NCBI GenBank assembly: GCA_015065165.1
Contig: SVQU01000010.1
Coordinates: 1 to 63,589 of the forward strand
DNA length: 63,589 nt
Source of the DNA: Oscillospiraceae bacterium
Lineage (GTDB): Bacteria > Bacillota > Clostridia > Oscillospirales > CAG-382
Direction: 5' to 3'
Position numbers and translations under genes: made by a program. Below are positions 16,334-25,812 of the stretch, piece by piece (the first letter of the stretch is position 1; each line of letters begins with the position of its first letter). The notes beneath the pieces were generated by a model. That model made no database searches. It worked only from the letters and a program-made list of their open reading frames with translations, and was not told the DNA's origin.

Positions 16334-17794
16334 TTAAAAACGCAGGTTTTCGCAAAAGCGTTGATTGAACAGCTCATTTCCGCCAAGCTGTATATGCTCT
16401 GCTTTAAGGGCGGTTTCTATAGCCTTCTGTTTTAAACCTTCATCAAACAAAATCATCGCCGCGCCTTTTAACGCGCCGTTTCCCATTTGCTTGGTTTTCC
16501 TTGCAAGGGCTTTGGGTATTAATCCGATTTCAACAGCAGAATCAAGGTTCAAACGGTTTCCGAATCCGCCCACAAGATAAAAAGCCTCTATCTCGTCAAA
16601 TTCCACCGAGGTTGCTGCCAGCACAGTTTCTATAGCGGAACAAACGGCGCTTTTTGCCAATTGCAGTGCTCGTATATCTTCGGCAGTGATTGATATCGGC
16701 TTGCCGTGAGAGGGTAAATTAAGGACAGACGGGGATATCCCGTCAGAATCGATATACCCCTGCTCTAAAAAGGCTGCAACTGCATCTATCAATCCCGAAC
16801 CGCAAATTCCGACCGCAGGGGAATTGTTTATGGTGTGGGTGAAAATTCTTTGGTTTTCAAACCAAACCTTATCAATCGCGCCGTCCACACAAGGACAACC
16901 GCAAGAGATTTCCGCCCCTTCAAAGGCAGGACCGGCTGCGGCAGAGGTTACGTATAATCTGCCGTTCTTCCAAAGTGCGATTTCCCCATTGGTGCCTATA
17001 TCGCAAAGCAGTGCGGTTTTATTGCTTTCGCACATACCCGACGCTATCACAGAGCACACCAAATCTGCCCCTACAAAGGCGTTTATACACGGAGGCAAGT
17101 AGGCTTTAACAGGCGAATTTATTTCAACACCGAAAAGGTTATCCGCCTTAAACGGCGCAACGGCAATGCTTTTCGGATTTATGCCGCAAAGAAGATAAAG
17201 CATAGCGGTATTGCCCGTGATAACCGTTTTTTCGATATCCTTTCGTTCTATTCCTGCAGTGTTGCAGATATTTTCGAAAAGGTTGTTTATACAATCCGTA
17301 ATTTGCAAATTTAACAAAGGCAGTTTACCGTCAACGGCGGCACTTATTCTGCCCATAACGTCCGAAGAAACCGACCTTTGCGGATTTACGCTCACTGCCT
17401 CTGCAACAGCTTTGCCCTCTTTTGAAAAGAGCTTTAAGGCGATTGTTGTTGTACCGATATCCAAAGCTGCACCGTATTGAAATTTGCAGTTTTTAGATTG
17501 GATTGTACCAATATCCGTTTCTACAAACGCATTTTCAATAAAGATTTCGGGCAATTTTACGGTTGTATCCGCCGTCAGAATGGTTTTGCAGGCAAGCTTA
17601 ATTTCCCATTGAAGGTTGTTGCTATGGGAAATACCGTCGAAAAGCTTAACGGTGCATTTGCCGCACTTTCCGTTACCTCCGCAGGGGGAATCTATAAAAT
17701 ATCCCTCTTGCTTAAGCAGATCCTTTAAAACAGGCGCCCCCGAAAAAGTTATTTCTTTTTGTGTTTCTTCGGTTATGATTTTTAACCTAGGCAT
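16334..17794 (-). CDS. RACo-like corrinoid activation ATPase (2Fe-2S plus ASKHA domains)
   Basis: This 486-residue protein has an N-terminal ferredoxin-like domain with CGGNGKCGKC (Cys about 38, 43, 46) and a fourth cysteine in LACKT (about 69), followed by a DUF4445/ASKHA ATPase core with ALDIGTTTIALKL, VITGNTAMLYLL, CDIGTNGEIALW and GGFGNRLNLDSA. These are the features of RamA/RACo enzymes, which reduce inactive cob(II)amide of corrinoid proteins in methyl transfer, using ATP. No corrinoid protein or methyltransferase gene lies within this window, so its partner is encoded elsewhere. It follows a ZIP transporter by 7 bases and is probably co-transcribed with it. Confidence 0.88.
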   Translation of the reverse strand: MPRLKIITEETQKEITFSGAPVLKDLLKQEGYFIDSPCGGNGKCGKCTVKLFDGISHSNNLQWEIKLACKTILTADTTVKLPEIFIENAFVETDIGTIQSKNCKFQYGAALDIGTTTIALKLFSKEGKAVAEAVSVNPQRSVSSDVMGRISAAVDGKLPLLNLQITDCINNLFENICNTAGIERKDIEKTVITGNTAMLYLLCGINPKSIAVAPFKADNLFGVEINSPVKAYLPPCINAFVGADLVCSVIASGMCESNKTALLCDIGTNGEIALWKNGRLYVTSAAAGPAFEGAEISCGCPCVDGAIDKVWFENQRIFTHTINNSPAVGICGSGLIDAVAAFLEQGYIDSDGISPSVLNLPSHGKPISITAEDIRALQLAKSAVCSAIETVLAATSVEFDEIEAFYLVGGFGNRLNLDSAVEIGLIPKALARKTKQMGNGALKGAAMILFDEGLKQKAIETALKAEHIQLGGNELFNQRFCENLRF

Positions 17795-17801
17795 TTACTT
17801 T

Positions 17802-18554
17802 TCACCCCAACAAAACGTCTGTAATCAACATTACGCAGAAACCCACCAGCAAAGCATAGGTTGCACCCATTTCGTTGCCGTGGGAATGGGTTTCGGGTAT
17901 CATCTCATCACTGATAACGTAAAGCATAGTGCCGCCTGCAAAGGCAAGGGCAAAGGGCAATATTGTATAGGATAAACTAACCGCCAGATAACCGATAAGC
18001 GTCCCCACAATCTCTACAACACCCGTCAGCGCGGCGCATAGAAAGGTTTTCTTCGGCGATACACCCGCAGACAGCATAGGCGCAATAATAACCATACCCT
18101 CGGGGATGTTCTGCAAAGCAATACCACCTGCGATTATCAAAGCCTGAGAAGTATCTCCCGAGCCAAAGCCCACACCCGAAGCAATGCCCTCGGGCAGGTT
18201 ATGAATCGCTATCGCCATAACGAACAACAAAACCTTGTTAAGGTTAGAATGGTTATGCTCATTCTGTTCCGAACCAACAAATTTATGAAGGTGAGGCACA
18301 AGCTTATCGATAAGGTTTAAAGACAGCGCACCCACAAAAATACCCACAACGGTAATGATAATGCCAAGCCTTCCGCCATATTCAAGAGAAGGCAGAATCA
18401 ACCCCAAAACCGAGGCAGCAAGCATTATGCCCGCCGCAAAGGAAAGAACGATATCCGAAAATTTATGGGATATTCCTTTAAAAATAAACCCTATTATCGC
18501 CCCGAATATGGTTGCACCGCCAACACCCAGAGCAGTAATTAATACAAGTTCCAT
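17802..18554 (-). CDS. ZIP family metal transporter
   Basis: A 250-residue, eight-helix ZIP permease that imports Zn2+ or related divalent metals. The metal-binding helix signatures HNLPEGIA and QNIPEGM are intact, and a short His-rich cytoplasmic loop (EHNHSN) lies between helices 3 and 4. The start is the ATG giving MELVLI because GGAG lies 6-7 bases upstream; a TTG four codons earlier overlaps that site. The selectivity cannot be read from sequence. Confidence 0.93.
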   Translation of the reverse strand: MELVLITALGVGGATIFGAIIGFIFKGISHKFSDIVLSFAAGIMLAASVLGLILPSLEYGGRLGIIITVVGIFVGALSLNLIDKLVPHLHKFVGSEQNEHNHSNLNKVLLFVMAIAIHNLPEGIASGVGFGSGDTSQALIIAGGIALQNIPEGMVIIAPMLSAGVSPKKTFLCAALTGVVEIVGTLIGYLAVSLSYTILPFALAFAGGTMLYVISDEMIPETHSHGNEMGATYALLVGFCVMLITDVLLG

Positions 18555-18686
18555 AAAGTTCTCCAAAGAAAGTTTTTCTTGTTTTCAGTATATCAAAATT
18601 TTAAGAAATTGTAAATACATAGTAATAAATTCACATCTAGTTTTAAACACCACGTAATCTTTTTCATAAAATTATATGTCAAGGTA

Positions 18687-18715
18687 TTGCAATTAGATGA
18701 ATTTTGGTTTATAAT
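18687..18715 (+). promoter_or_regulatory. Sigma-A promoter for the acyl-CoA ligase gene
   Basis: TTGCAA at 18687-18692, 17 bases, TATAAT at 18710-18715. The start codon is 41 bases after the -10, with AGAGGA before it. Confidence 0.8.
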
Positions 18716-18755
18716 GATTTTATTAAGGCATAAATTTCAGTTAGAGAGGATATTT

Positions 18756-20453
18756 ATGAGCATTTACGAAGAATTTTTGAAAAAAGGGCACAAAATCAAC
18801 CCTGTTACAGACTTTAGGGGGTTGGTTTACGACAGCGCGAAGCGTTATGGCAAATTACCCGCTTTTCAGCTTCGGGACAGAATTATCACCTATACCCAGC
18901 TTGAAAAGGAATATAAAGCGCTTTGCAGTTATCTTCTTGACAAGGGGTTTGAAAATCAACGTATTGCCGTTGTGGGCGCAAACAGCTATAATTGGATTTT
19001 GGCTTATCTTGCGGCATCTACTGTTGGTATTTCGGTGCCCATCGATAAAGAGCTTGACGTTTCGGACGTGCTTAACTTTGTTGATTCCGCAGATTGTGCC
19101 GCCATTTTCGGTGATTCCAAGCTTTTAAAACAAATCCCCGATGATATAAATATCCCCAAATTTTCTATTGCCGACGACAAAAAGAGCGTTTTCGTTGGCG
19201 AAAGGATTGAAGCTCTTGTAACAGAGGGAGAAAGGATTTACAACGGCGGGTTCCACAAAATCGACAATTTGGAAATCAACCCCGAGGAAATGAGTATTCT
19301 TATCTTCACCTCGGGCACGACGGGCAATTCCAAGGGTGTTTGCTTATCGCAAAAGAACATTTGCGCCAACATCAATTCCACCGCGCGTATGGTTAAGGTA
19401 GATCCCACCTTACATTCCCTTTCGGTTCTTCCCCTGCACCACACCTACGAAACCACGTTGGGACACCTTTTGTTGCTTTCGGGCGGTTCTTGTATATCAT
19501 ATGCAGACGGATTGCGTCAGGTTGCAAAGAACATCAGCGAATACCGTCCCAGCGTTTTGATTGTGGTTCCCCTTTTGTTGGAATTTATTTTAAAGCGTAT
19601 TGATGCTTCTATCCGCAGTTCTCTCCCCGCAAAAATGCTTCTTCCCGAGGGAACGCCCTTGAAGGATACCATAAAGGCTCTCCCCTTCTTTATACGAGTT
19701 ATCGTTAAGCGCAAGATCAAGAAAACTCTCGGCGGCAAGTTGAGATTGCTTATCGTGGGTGCGGCACCCATTAAGCCCGAGGTTATCGAAACCTTCTGTT
19801 ATTTGGGCATTACCACCTATCAGGGTTACGGTCTTACCGAATGTTCCCCCTTGCTTGCGGGTAATAACGATTTTTATATGAACCCCAACGCGGTTGGTTT
19901 GCCTATTCCCGGTGTTGAAATTAAAATCGAGAACCCCAACAGCGAAGGCGTGGGGGAGGTTATCGCCAAGGGCGACAACATTATGATCGGTTATTATAAC
20001 GACGAGGAAGAAACCGCAAGAACAATGCGCGGCGGATATTTCCACACGGGTGATTTAGGTTATCTCGACGAAGACGGATTTTTGTATCTCACAGGCAGAT
20101 GCAAAAACGTTATCGTCGCCCAAAACGGCAAAAATATTTACCCCGAAGAGCTTGAAGAACGTTTGTCGGAATATGCCGTTGTCGAAGAAGCTTTGGTTTT
20201 GGGCGTTCCCGATTCCAAGGGTGGAACCACCATTAAAGCAAAGATTTTCCCCTGTATAGACAAGATAAAAGAGGTTTATCAGGACAAAATCCCCTCTGCC
20301 GAGGATATCAAGGCTGAAATCTCCAAGGTTGTTTCGGCAATAAACGATAAGCTTCCCACCTATAAAAAGATTATTATAACCGAAATTGTGGAAGAAGCCT
20401 TTGAAAAGACCACCACCAAGAAAATCAAACGCTTTGGCAGCAACGTTCAATAA
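18756..20453 (+). CDS. AMP-forming acyl-CoA synthetase (long-chain fatty acid-CoA ligase family)
   Basis: A 565-residue ANL-superfamily enzyme that activates a carboxylic acid as acyl-AMP and transfers it to CoA. The P-loop-like FTSGTTGNSKGV, the YQGYGLTECSP motif, YFHTGDLGYLDEDGFLYLTGR and the C-terminal lysine region KTTTKKIKR are present. The overall form resembles long-chain fatty acyl-CoA ligases. ATG at 18756 (MSIYEEF) is chosen because AGAGGA lies 6 bases upstream, and the promoter's -35 and -10 elements (18687-18715) occupy the region where an upstream in-frame ATG occurs. It is monocistronic. An acyl-ACP ligase or aryl ligase is possible. Confidence 0.9.
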   Translation: MSIYEEFLKKGHKINPVTDFRGLVYDSAKRYGKLPAFQLRDRIITYTQLEKEYKALCSYLLDKGFENQRIAVVGANSYNWILAYLAASTVGISVPIDKELDVSDVLNFVDSADCAAIFGDSKLLKQIPDDINIPKFSIADDKKSVFVGERIEALVTEGERIYNGGFHKIDNLEINPEEMSILIFTSGTTGNSKGVCLSQKNICANINSTARMVKVDPTLHSLSVLPLHHTYETTLGHLLLLSGGSCISYADGLRQVAKNISEYRPSVLIVVPLLLEFILKRIDASIRSSLPAKMLLPEGTPLKDTIKALPFFIRVIVKRKIKKTLGGKLRLLIVGAAPIKPEVIETFCYLGITTYQGYGLTECSPLLAGNNDFYMNPNAVGLPIPGVEIKIENPNSEGVGEVIAKGDNIMIGYYNDEEETARTMRGGYFHTGDLGYLDEDGFLYLTGRCKNVIVAQNGKNIYPEELEERLSEYAVVEEALVLGVPDSKGGTTIKAKIFPCIDKIKEVYQDKIPSAEDIKAEISKVVSAINDKLPTYKKIIITEIVEEAFEKTTTKKIKRFGSNVQ

Positions 20454-20462
20454 AACAAAAAC

Positions 20463-20488
20463 AAGGACCACCGACATCGGTGGTCCTT
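20463..20488. terminator. Bidirectional terminator
   Basis: AAGGACCACCGA, loop CA, TCGGTGGTCCTT. The T run is weak on the plus side but strong on the minus side (TGTTTTTGTTTTA), so it serves the SDR gene well and the ligase gene moderately. Confidence 0.8.
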
Positions 20489-20506
20489 AACTTTATATTT
20501 TGGTTT

Positions 20507-21160
20507 TTAATCTTTCCAGACGAAATTGAAATTTATAGATTCTCCGCCGTCAACAACAATGCTTTGACCTGTGCAGAATTTGTTTGTAACCGTTAAGAAA
20601 TATGCCCAATCGGCAATTTCCTCTGCCGTTGCCCAGCGTTTCAAAGGGGTTTCCTCCATTATTTCCGCCCAAAGCTTTTTATCGTCTATCACGCATTGAT
20701 TAAGAGGTGTTAAAACCCCGCCCGGGTCGAGGCTGTTGCAGGTTGCTCCAAAAAGTGCAACACGGGTCGCCACGTTTTTGGTATAGGCGATTACACCGCC
20801 CTTACTTGCACAATATTGCGGGAATTCCGCCCCGGTATGTCCGCTGGCAGAACCGATATTTAAAATAGACTTAATATCCTTTTGAACACCGTATTTTTCG
20901 GTTATATGAATTAACGCCTTTAGGTTAACGTCTATATCATTTTCGTTTTGGGTGCCCGCGTTGTTTATAAGTATTTCAACATTTGACAATTTGGGTAAGC
21001 TTTCATAATCGCAAACGTCGCAAACAAAATGGGTATAATTTTCGTTATCTATACTGCTTTCCTGCCTGTCTATGCCGAAAACAGTATTTCCCTCTTGAAG
21101 AAACCTTTGGGCGATTGCCCTACCGATTCCCTGAGAAGTGCCCGTTATAAGGATTTTCAT
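20507..21160 (-). CDS. SDR-family NAD(P)-dependent oxidoreductase
   Basis: A 217-residue classical short-chain dehydrogenase with nucleotide-binding TGTSQGIG near the N-terminus, NNAG, the catalytic Ser in NIGSASG, and YCASK, plus a PGGVLTPL segment. It will reduce or oxidise a carbonyl or alcohol of unknown identity with NAD(P)(H). Its ATG overlaps the stop of the upstream transporter gene (TGATG), so translation is coupled. Length is slightly short for the family (about 240-260) because loops are trimmed. Confidence 0.9.
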   Translation of the reverse strand: MKILITGTSQGIGRAIAQRFLQEGNTVFGIDRQESSIDNENYTHFVCDVCDYESLPKLSNVEILINNAGTQNENDIDVNLKALIHITEKYGVQKDIKSILNIGSASGHTGAEFPQYCASKGGVIAYTKNVATRVALFGATCNSLDPGGVLTPLNQCVIDDKKLWAEIMEETPLKRWATAEEIADWAYFLTVTNKFCTGQSIVVDGGESINFNFVWKD

Positions 21161-21903
21161 CACGCTTTTTCCTTTTCTATATAATCGAAATACTCTTTAC
21201 CAACGTTTTCTGCCCGCCATTTTTTGGTTATGCGGTAGCTTATGGGGGAAAATACAACCTGCATCAAAAGCTCGGCAACCGCGCCCGTAAGGGCACACAT
21301 TGCGCTTTGCAAAACCGTCCAATGGAAGCCGTCCCAAAATATGGGTGCGAAAAATACAAAAACGATAACCGAAAAAATAAAGTTATCCGAAAACTGCCCC
21401 ACAAAGCTTGAAATATAGGTTCGCATTGCAAAAGCAAGCTTTCCGTGGGGATTTTTCTTAAACGCTAATCCTATAAACCAATTTAAGGTGTTATGTATAA
21501 CCGCCGAAACCAAAAAGGCAACCGTACTGCCAAAAAGTATAAACCACGTGCCTCCAAAAATGCTGTTAAATGCAGAATAATCGTTGGCATTAGAGGGAAT
21601 TATACTTGCCACAAAGAAAATAAGGCAGGTTAGCAAATTTATCGCCACAGCAAGGAGAGATATGCTGTTGGACGCCTTTGGCCCGAAATGTCTTGTGATG
21701 ATATCCATACACATAAAGGACAGCCAAGAAATTAATATACCGCCGTCAAGAGCAATCCAATCCAACTGCAACAAGGTTTTGTTTGCCAGCAGGTTCATAC
21801 AAATAACGCTGACAACAAACAGAGTTACTGTTGTGGTGGGGATTGACCTTAACAATATTCGCATTTTCTTTCGAGAGGTTTCGAACAAATTTATTTTACG
21901 CAT
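21160..21903 (-). CDS. Queuosine precursor transporter (VUT/YhhQ family)
   Basis: A 247-residue integral membrane protein with about six helices. It contains the VUT_1 family hallmark DGGILISWLSFMCMDIITRH followed by FGPKAS, and the helix with SDNFIFSVIVF. YhhQ in Escherichia coli imports queuosine precursors (preQ0/preQ1), and relatives in Clostridia import preQ1, queuine or queuosine. No que or tgt gene is in the window, so the substrate assignment is by family. It is translationally coupled to the SDR downstream. Confidence 0.82.
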   Translation of the reverse strand: MRKINLFETSRKKMRILLRSIPTTTVTLFVVSVICMNLLANKTLLQLDWIALDGGILISWLSFMCMDIITRHFGPKASNSISLLAVAINLLTCLIFFVASIIPSNANDYSAFNSIFGGTWFILFGSTVAFLVSAVIHNTLNWFIGLAFKKNPHGKLAFAMRTYISSFVGQFSDNFIFSVIVFVFFAPIFWDGFHWTVLQSAMCALTGAVAELLMQVVFSPISYRITKKWRAENVGKEYFDYIEKEKA

Positions 21904-21980
21904 AAATGATTTTTACCTTGAAAATTAATAAAGGTATTATAACACGATTCCTTTATGAAAACAAGGGAATTAAATTAGAA

Positions 21981-24581
21981 TTATTCGGTAACGGTTACGT
22001 CAATCTTAACGGTCTTATATTCGCTTACACCGTCGAAAACAGTAATTTCAATATCGTCCTCGCCCTTATAACCCTTAAGCGCGGTATATTCCAATTTTCC
22101 GCTTTCGTTAAGCTTTAAGAAGCCGTAAATAGGCGATCTTGTTATGCGGTAGGTATATCCCTTAAGGTTGCCGATTTCCAAAGTGGCATTTCTGCCGTTA
22201 ACAACGGTAATTTCACCGCCGTTAAAGCCGGAAAGGTCCTTTTTCTCTACGTTCTTGTTATAGTTCTTGTCCAACTTTCCTGTTACGTAAAGAAGGGTTT
22301 CCTCCCATTCTTCCTTTTCGATAGGCTTTTCGCTGTGGCGATATTCGGTATACGCACCGGGGACAGCGCCTTGATAATAAGCGTTTACAGCATTTATAAA
22401 GCCATAATCAACACCTGTGCCGATATAATCGCGGTAGAGGTGTTGGGATTCCTTGGATTGCGCAGAGCATTCGATTTCGATTTCTATACCACAGCCGTAA
22501 AGCTTCGCCAATTCTGCGGCGGAGGTGATACGTGAAGGCTCGGTCCAATACCACATAAGGTTAGGCTGCAAGCAGGTGATATCAAAGCCCAGCACGTGGT
22601 TGAAATACAAGCCCTCGCAATCGTAATAAGGGCACCAAAGGGAGAGATATCCCAAGCTGTGAATATAATCGTTAAATGCCTTTGCCGCCTCGTAATCGTG
22701 GGCAGGCGCAGGGTCGTGAACGGGATGAGGGCGCATAGTTTCGTGTTGCCAATAGAAGCCCATAAGTTTAACGTATTTATATCCGCTTTCGTTGAAGCGT
22801 TTTATAGCCTCGTCCGCCTGCCATTTCAGACATTCTATATAATCCTCGGCAGTTTCAACGGATTTTCCGTTGAAGTTATCGCCGATAGCGGGGCAGATAA
22901 CGGATATCCAAACCTCGCATTTTTCGTCGATGCCCAAATCCTCATTTATCTTTGCCTGAGCATATTCAATGGCATCGAGATTTACATCATCATAAAAAAG
23001 CTCGTCTAGGAAGAAGTTATATCCTTTTTCGCGCTGAGGATGAGCGCTAAGCTGGTTTCTTGTGGTTAACGCAAAGGAATCCATAAGTTTTTCGGTAGCC
23101 TTACCGTTTTCGTCAAGAACGGCAAGATATTCCAAAGCAGTTTCCTTGGTAATAACGTGATATTCGGTACAATGAACGTCTATTTTGTCGCCGATACCCG
23201 AGAAAAGAATATCCGAAACACCAAACTTTTCCACGCTGGGGTAGTTGCCGTAAACGATAGATTCATCATAAACGGCGGTTGCGGCGTTTTCGGGGTTCTT
23301 TCTACCCATAATTTCAATTTCGCCAAGATAAACCAAAGCCGAAATGTTGTTTGCGGGGACGGTTTCAAAGGTAAGGCGCACGTATCTTGCCTTTACTTCC
23401 TGCTTGAAGTTACAAATTCGGTTGTCCTCGCCCCTCTCGACTTTACCGTAATCGGGGTTTTCCTCGGCAAATACGGTAACCCAATCGGTGCCGTTTTCGC
23501 TAACGCTTATGTAATAAACGGGAGGTGTGGAGATACCCCAAGTGTATTTATCGTGGAAATAAAGGTTTAAGCCCTTAACCGACATAATTTGTCCCAAATC
23601 GGCAACAACGTGTCTGCCGCCGCCACGGTGGAACTTGAAATAATCATTATCGATATTTTTGCCGTGATATTTACCGTCGGTTAACATTCCGATATCCTCC
23701 ATACCGTTGTTGGAATGTTCGGTAGGGAGATTGTCGAAATGGGAAATCTGAAATTCCACACCCTCGATGGTAGCAAGGTTGCGAAGTTCGTTATAATCCG
23801 CGTCGGATTCGCTAACCTTTACGTTAGATTCGCCAAGATTAAGGTTATAGTTATAAAAATCCTTAACGGTGTTGTAATGGTCTATATCCTGAAGAATTTC
23901 GGTGGAATACTTACCGTTTTCGCTATATTCAAAGCCGAAGATTTCATCAACACACATCATAGCGCCCAAAGGACGGTTAAAGCCTATGCGGTAATATCTT
24001 GCGTTTATCGCTTGAGGGAAGGAGAAATAATAGGTATATTGAGTGTTATTCTCTAATTCATCGGGGGTATAAAGTGTTGACAAAAGAGTAAACTTTTTGC
24101 CGTCGTTAGAAACTTCAACGGTAACACTTTGAGGAAAATCATAGGAATAATCCTTAATGCGAACACAACAAACGGCAATGTCGCCAACGTTGTGCATTTC
24201 TTCACCCGCATCGATTGTAACCGTAACGGGAGACGTGCCCTCCCAACCCACGTGGGAATATGCGCCGTAGATTAAATCCATGGTTTGGCAATTGGTAAGC
24301 TTAGAGCCTACGTTGGGGTATTGCTCGCTGGCATCGCGGCTTAGAGTATAGGGACGGTCGTAGAAAACGTTGGTTGCCAACTGTGTTCTGTCAACCTCAC
24401 CTGCCAAATAGCCTTGAAGCTCTAAAACGGTTTTATTCTCTATAAAACCTGTGTTTATGGAAACCTCCGAGGAGGCTTGGGATTGGGCATCGCTTGAACC
24501 TTCGGTATTCTCGGTTTTGTTACAGGACACCAAGGAAATGAGCATTAATGCCGAAAGAATAAACGCTAAAAACTTTTTCAT
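21981..24581 (-). CDS. DUF4855 lipoprotein with discoidin-like domains and an Ig-like C-terminus
   Basis: An 866-residue surface lipoprotein. The signal MKKFLAFILSALMLISLVSC ends in a lipobox. After a Ser/Gln linker come two discoidin-like (F5/8 type C-like) modules (about 60-210 and 280-430, the second with RYVRLTFE), then a DUF4855 domain (about 440-760) with VKLMGFYWQHE and GIEIEIE segments, and a C-terminal Ig/cadherin-like domain (GFLKLNESGKLEYTA). DUF4855 is thought to have a TIM-barrel, glycoside-hydrolase-like fold; activity is unproven. It follows the GH172-type gene by 25 bases, so the pair is an operon likely devoted to one glycan. Confidence 0.85.
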   Translation of the reverse strand: MKKFLAFILSALMLISLVSCNKTENTEGSSDAQSQASSEVSINTGFIENKTVLELQGYLAGEVDRTQLATNVFYDRPYTLSRDASEQYPNVGSKLTNCQTMDLIYGAYSHVGWEGTSPVTVTIDAGEEMHNVGDIAVCCVRIKDYSYDFPQSVTVEVSNDGKKFTLLSTLYTPDELENNTQYTYYFSFPQAINARYYRIGFNRPLGAMMCVDEIFGFEYSENGKYSTEILQDIDHYNTVKDFYNYNLNLGESNVKVSESDADYNELRNLATIEGVEFQISHFDNLPTEHSNNGMEDIGMLTDGKYHGKNIDNDYFKFHRGGGRHVVADLGQIMSVKGLNLYFHDKYTWGISTPPVYYISVSENGTDWVTVFAEENPDYGKVERGEDNRICNFKQEVKARYVRLTFETVPANNISALVYLGEIEIMGRKNPENAATAVYDESIVYGNYPSVEKFGVSDILFSGIGDKIDVHCTEYHVITKETALEYLAVLDENGKATEKLMDSFALTTRNQLSAHPQREKGYNFFLDELFYDDVNLDAIEYAQAKINEDLGIDEKCEVWISVICPAIGDNFNGKSVETAEDYIECLKWQADEAIKRFNESGYKYVKLMGFYWQHETMRPHPVHDPAPAHDYEAAKAFNDYIHSLGYLSLWCPYYDCEGLYFNHVLGFDITCLQPNLMWYWTEPSRITSAAELAKLYGCGIEIEIECSAQSKESQHLYRDYIGTGVDYGFINAVNAYYQGAVPGAYTEYRHSEKPIEKEEWEETLLYVTGKLDKNYNKNVEKKDLSGFNGGEITVVNGRNATLEIGNLKGYTYRITRSPIYGFLKLNESGKLEYTALKGYKGEDDIEITVFDGVSEYKTVKIDVTVTE

Positions 24582-24606
24582 AACAATCACCTTTCTACTA
24601 ACACTT

Positions 24607-25659
24607 TTAAATTATCTCCAAGCCGTTCATATCCGGCAATTGGGGATATACATCGTTTAAATTATCGGAATACCAATATGCCACCGAGGAAATATCATCC
24701 TGTAAGGGCAGATATCTGTTTCCGCTTCGCCAACCAAGGGCTTGAATTGTTACCTTTATATCCTTTTCGAAATAAATCGGGTCGGGAATATGCCAACGGT
24801 AAAGGTCGAAATACCTTTGGCTTTTATAAAGATTATCGGTTTTGTTTATTTTGTGCATACCCGCATAAGGTGTGCAGAATTCGGTATATTCGCCGTTTAC
24901 GTCGAAATTATATGCACCGCAGAAATAATCCTCTGTGCCCGTACCGCAAATGGTGGGGAAATCGGTATCGCCGTCGAGATAAAACTTAATCTCTCCTTCG
25001 CCCCACCAGCCGTTATTTTTAACGCCCCAGTGCATATAAGTGCCCACGTAATGGCCTTTACCCTTGATATTATCAAGGATAACGTAGGGTTGCATATACG
25101 GCAAAGGGTTTACACGGCGGAACTGAGCATGGAAATAAAGTGTATCGGGTGAAAGTTCCTTTTCCTCGCAATCGATTTGGTAATATATATTACATTCACC
25201 GCCCAAATTTTCAAGCTCGATACGAAATCCCTTGAAAAAGGGCATTTCGAAATAGCAATTAAGCCCCTTTGCAGGGTTAACGCACATAGCAAGGCTTGTT
25301 AACTGACGGAACTCTTTATAATCGGCACTGCAAAAGAAATCCGAGAGGGGGCATTCCACGTTGGGGTTTGACTGACCGTCAAAGTATATTCTCAAAATAA
25401 GCTGTCGGCTTGCATAGGCACAATCGGTCATCCAGATATGCTTTATTGCGCCCTGACCTTTATAATCCGCAAGGGTGATTTTTCCAAAGGGTGGAACCTT
25501 TAGATAGGGATTAACCTTCCATCCCACGCCCAATTCGCGGGATGCCTCGGAGGCACTGCCGTGAACAGCACGTCCTCCCCCACCCTTTTCACCCGTTAGA
25601 TTTTCGGGAGAAATGGAAAAGGTCTTTATGTTCTTTTTGGTGGTTAAATAAGACAGCAT
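24607..25659 (-). CDS. GH172 (DUF2961) glycoside hydrolase-like protein
   Basis: A 350-residue DUF2961 protein, the family now called GH172, whose characterised members act on difructose dianhydride or D-arabinofuranosides. The diagnostic core GEGEIKFYLDGD and TICGTGTEDYFCGAYNF is present. There is no signal peptide, so it should act in the cytosol on imported oligosaccharide or work as a small assembled oligomer. ATG at 25659 is chosen because GAGAGGTG lies 6 bases upstream. It is first in an operon with the DUF4855 lipoprotein. The exact substrate cannot be inferred. Confidence 0.88.
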   Translation of the reverse strand: MLSYLTTKKNIKTFSISPENLTGEKGGGGRAVHGSASEASRELGVGWKVNPYLKVPPFGKITLADYKGQGAIKHIWMTDCAYASRQLILRIYFDGQSNPNVECPLSDFFCSADYKEFRQLTSLAMCVNPAKGLNCYFEMPFFKGFRIELENLGGECNIYYQIDCEEKELSPDTLYFHAQFRRVNPLPYMQPYVILDNIKGKGHYVGTYMHWGVKNNGWWGEGEIKFYLDGDTDFPTICGTGTEDYFCGAYNFDVNGEYTEFCTPYAGMHKINKTDNLYKSQRYFDLYRWHIPDPIYFEKDIKVTIQALGWRSGNRYLPLQDDISSVAYWYSDNLNDVYPQLPDMNGLEII

Positions 25660-25750
25660 TTTTATCACCTCTCATTCGTGATAATACATTACTTTATTTT
25701 ATCATATATTCAAACATTTTTCCACAAAAGTTTTTCGAAATAATACACAA

Positions 25751-25800
25751 AAAAAGCATTGCAAAATGGTGCAAAAAACCAAATTACAATGCTTTTGTTT
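25751..25800 (-). terminator. Terminator-like hairpin downstream of nadE
   Basis: AAAAAGCATTG (25751-25761) and CAATGCTTTT (25787-25796) enclose a 25-base loop; the minus-strand copy is followed by a T run. It ends the nadE transcript just before the GH172 promoter region. Confidence 0.65.
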
Positions 25801-25812
25801 TATACAAACGTT

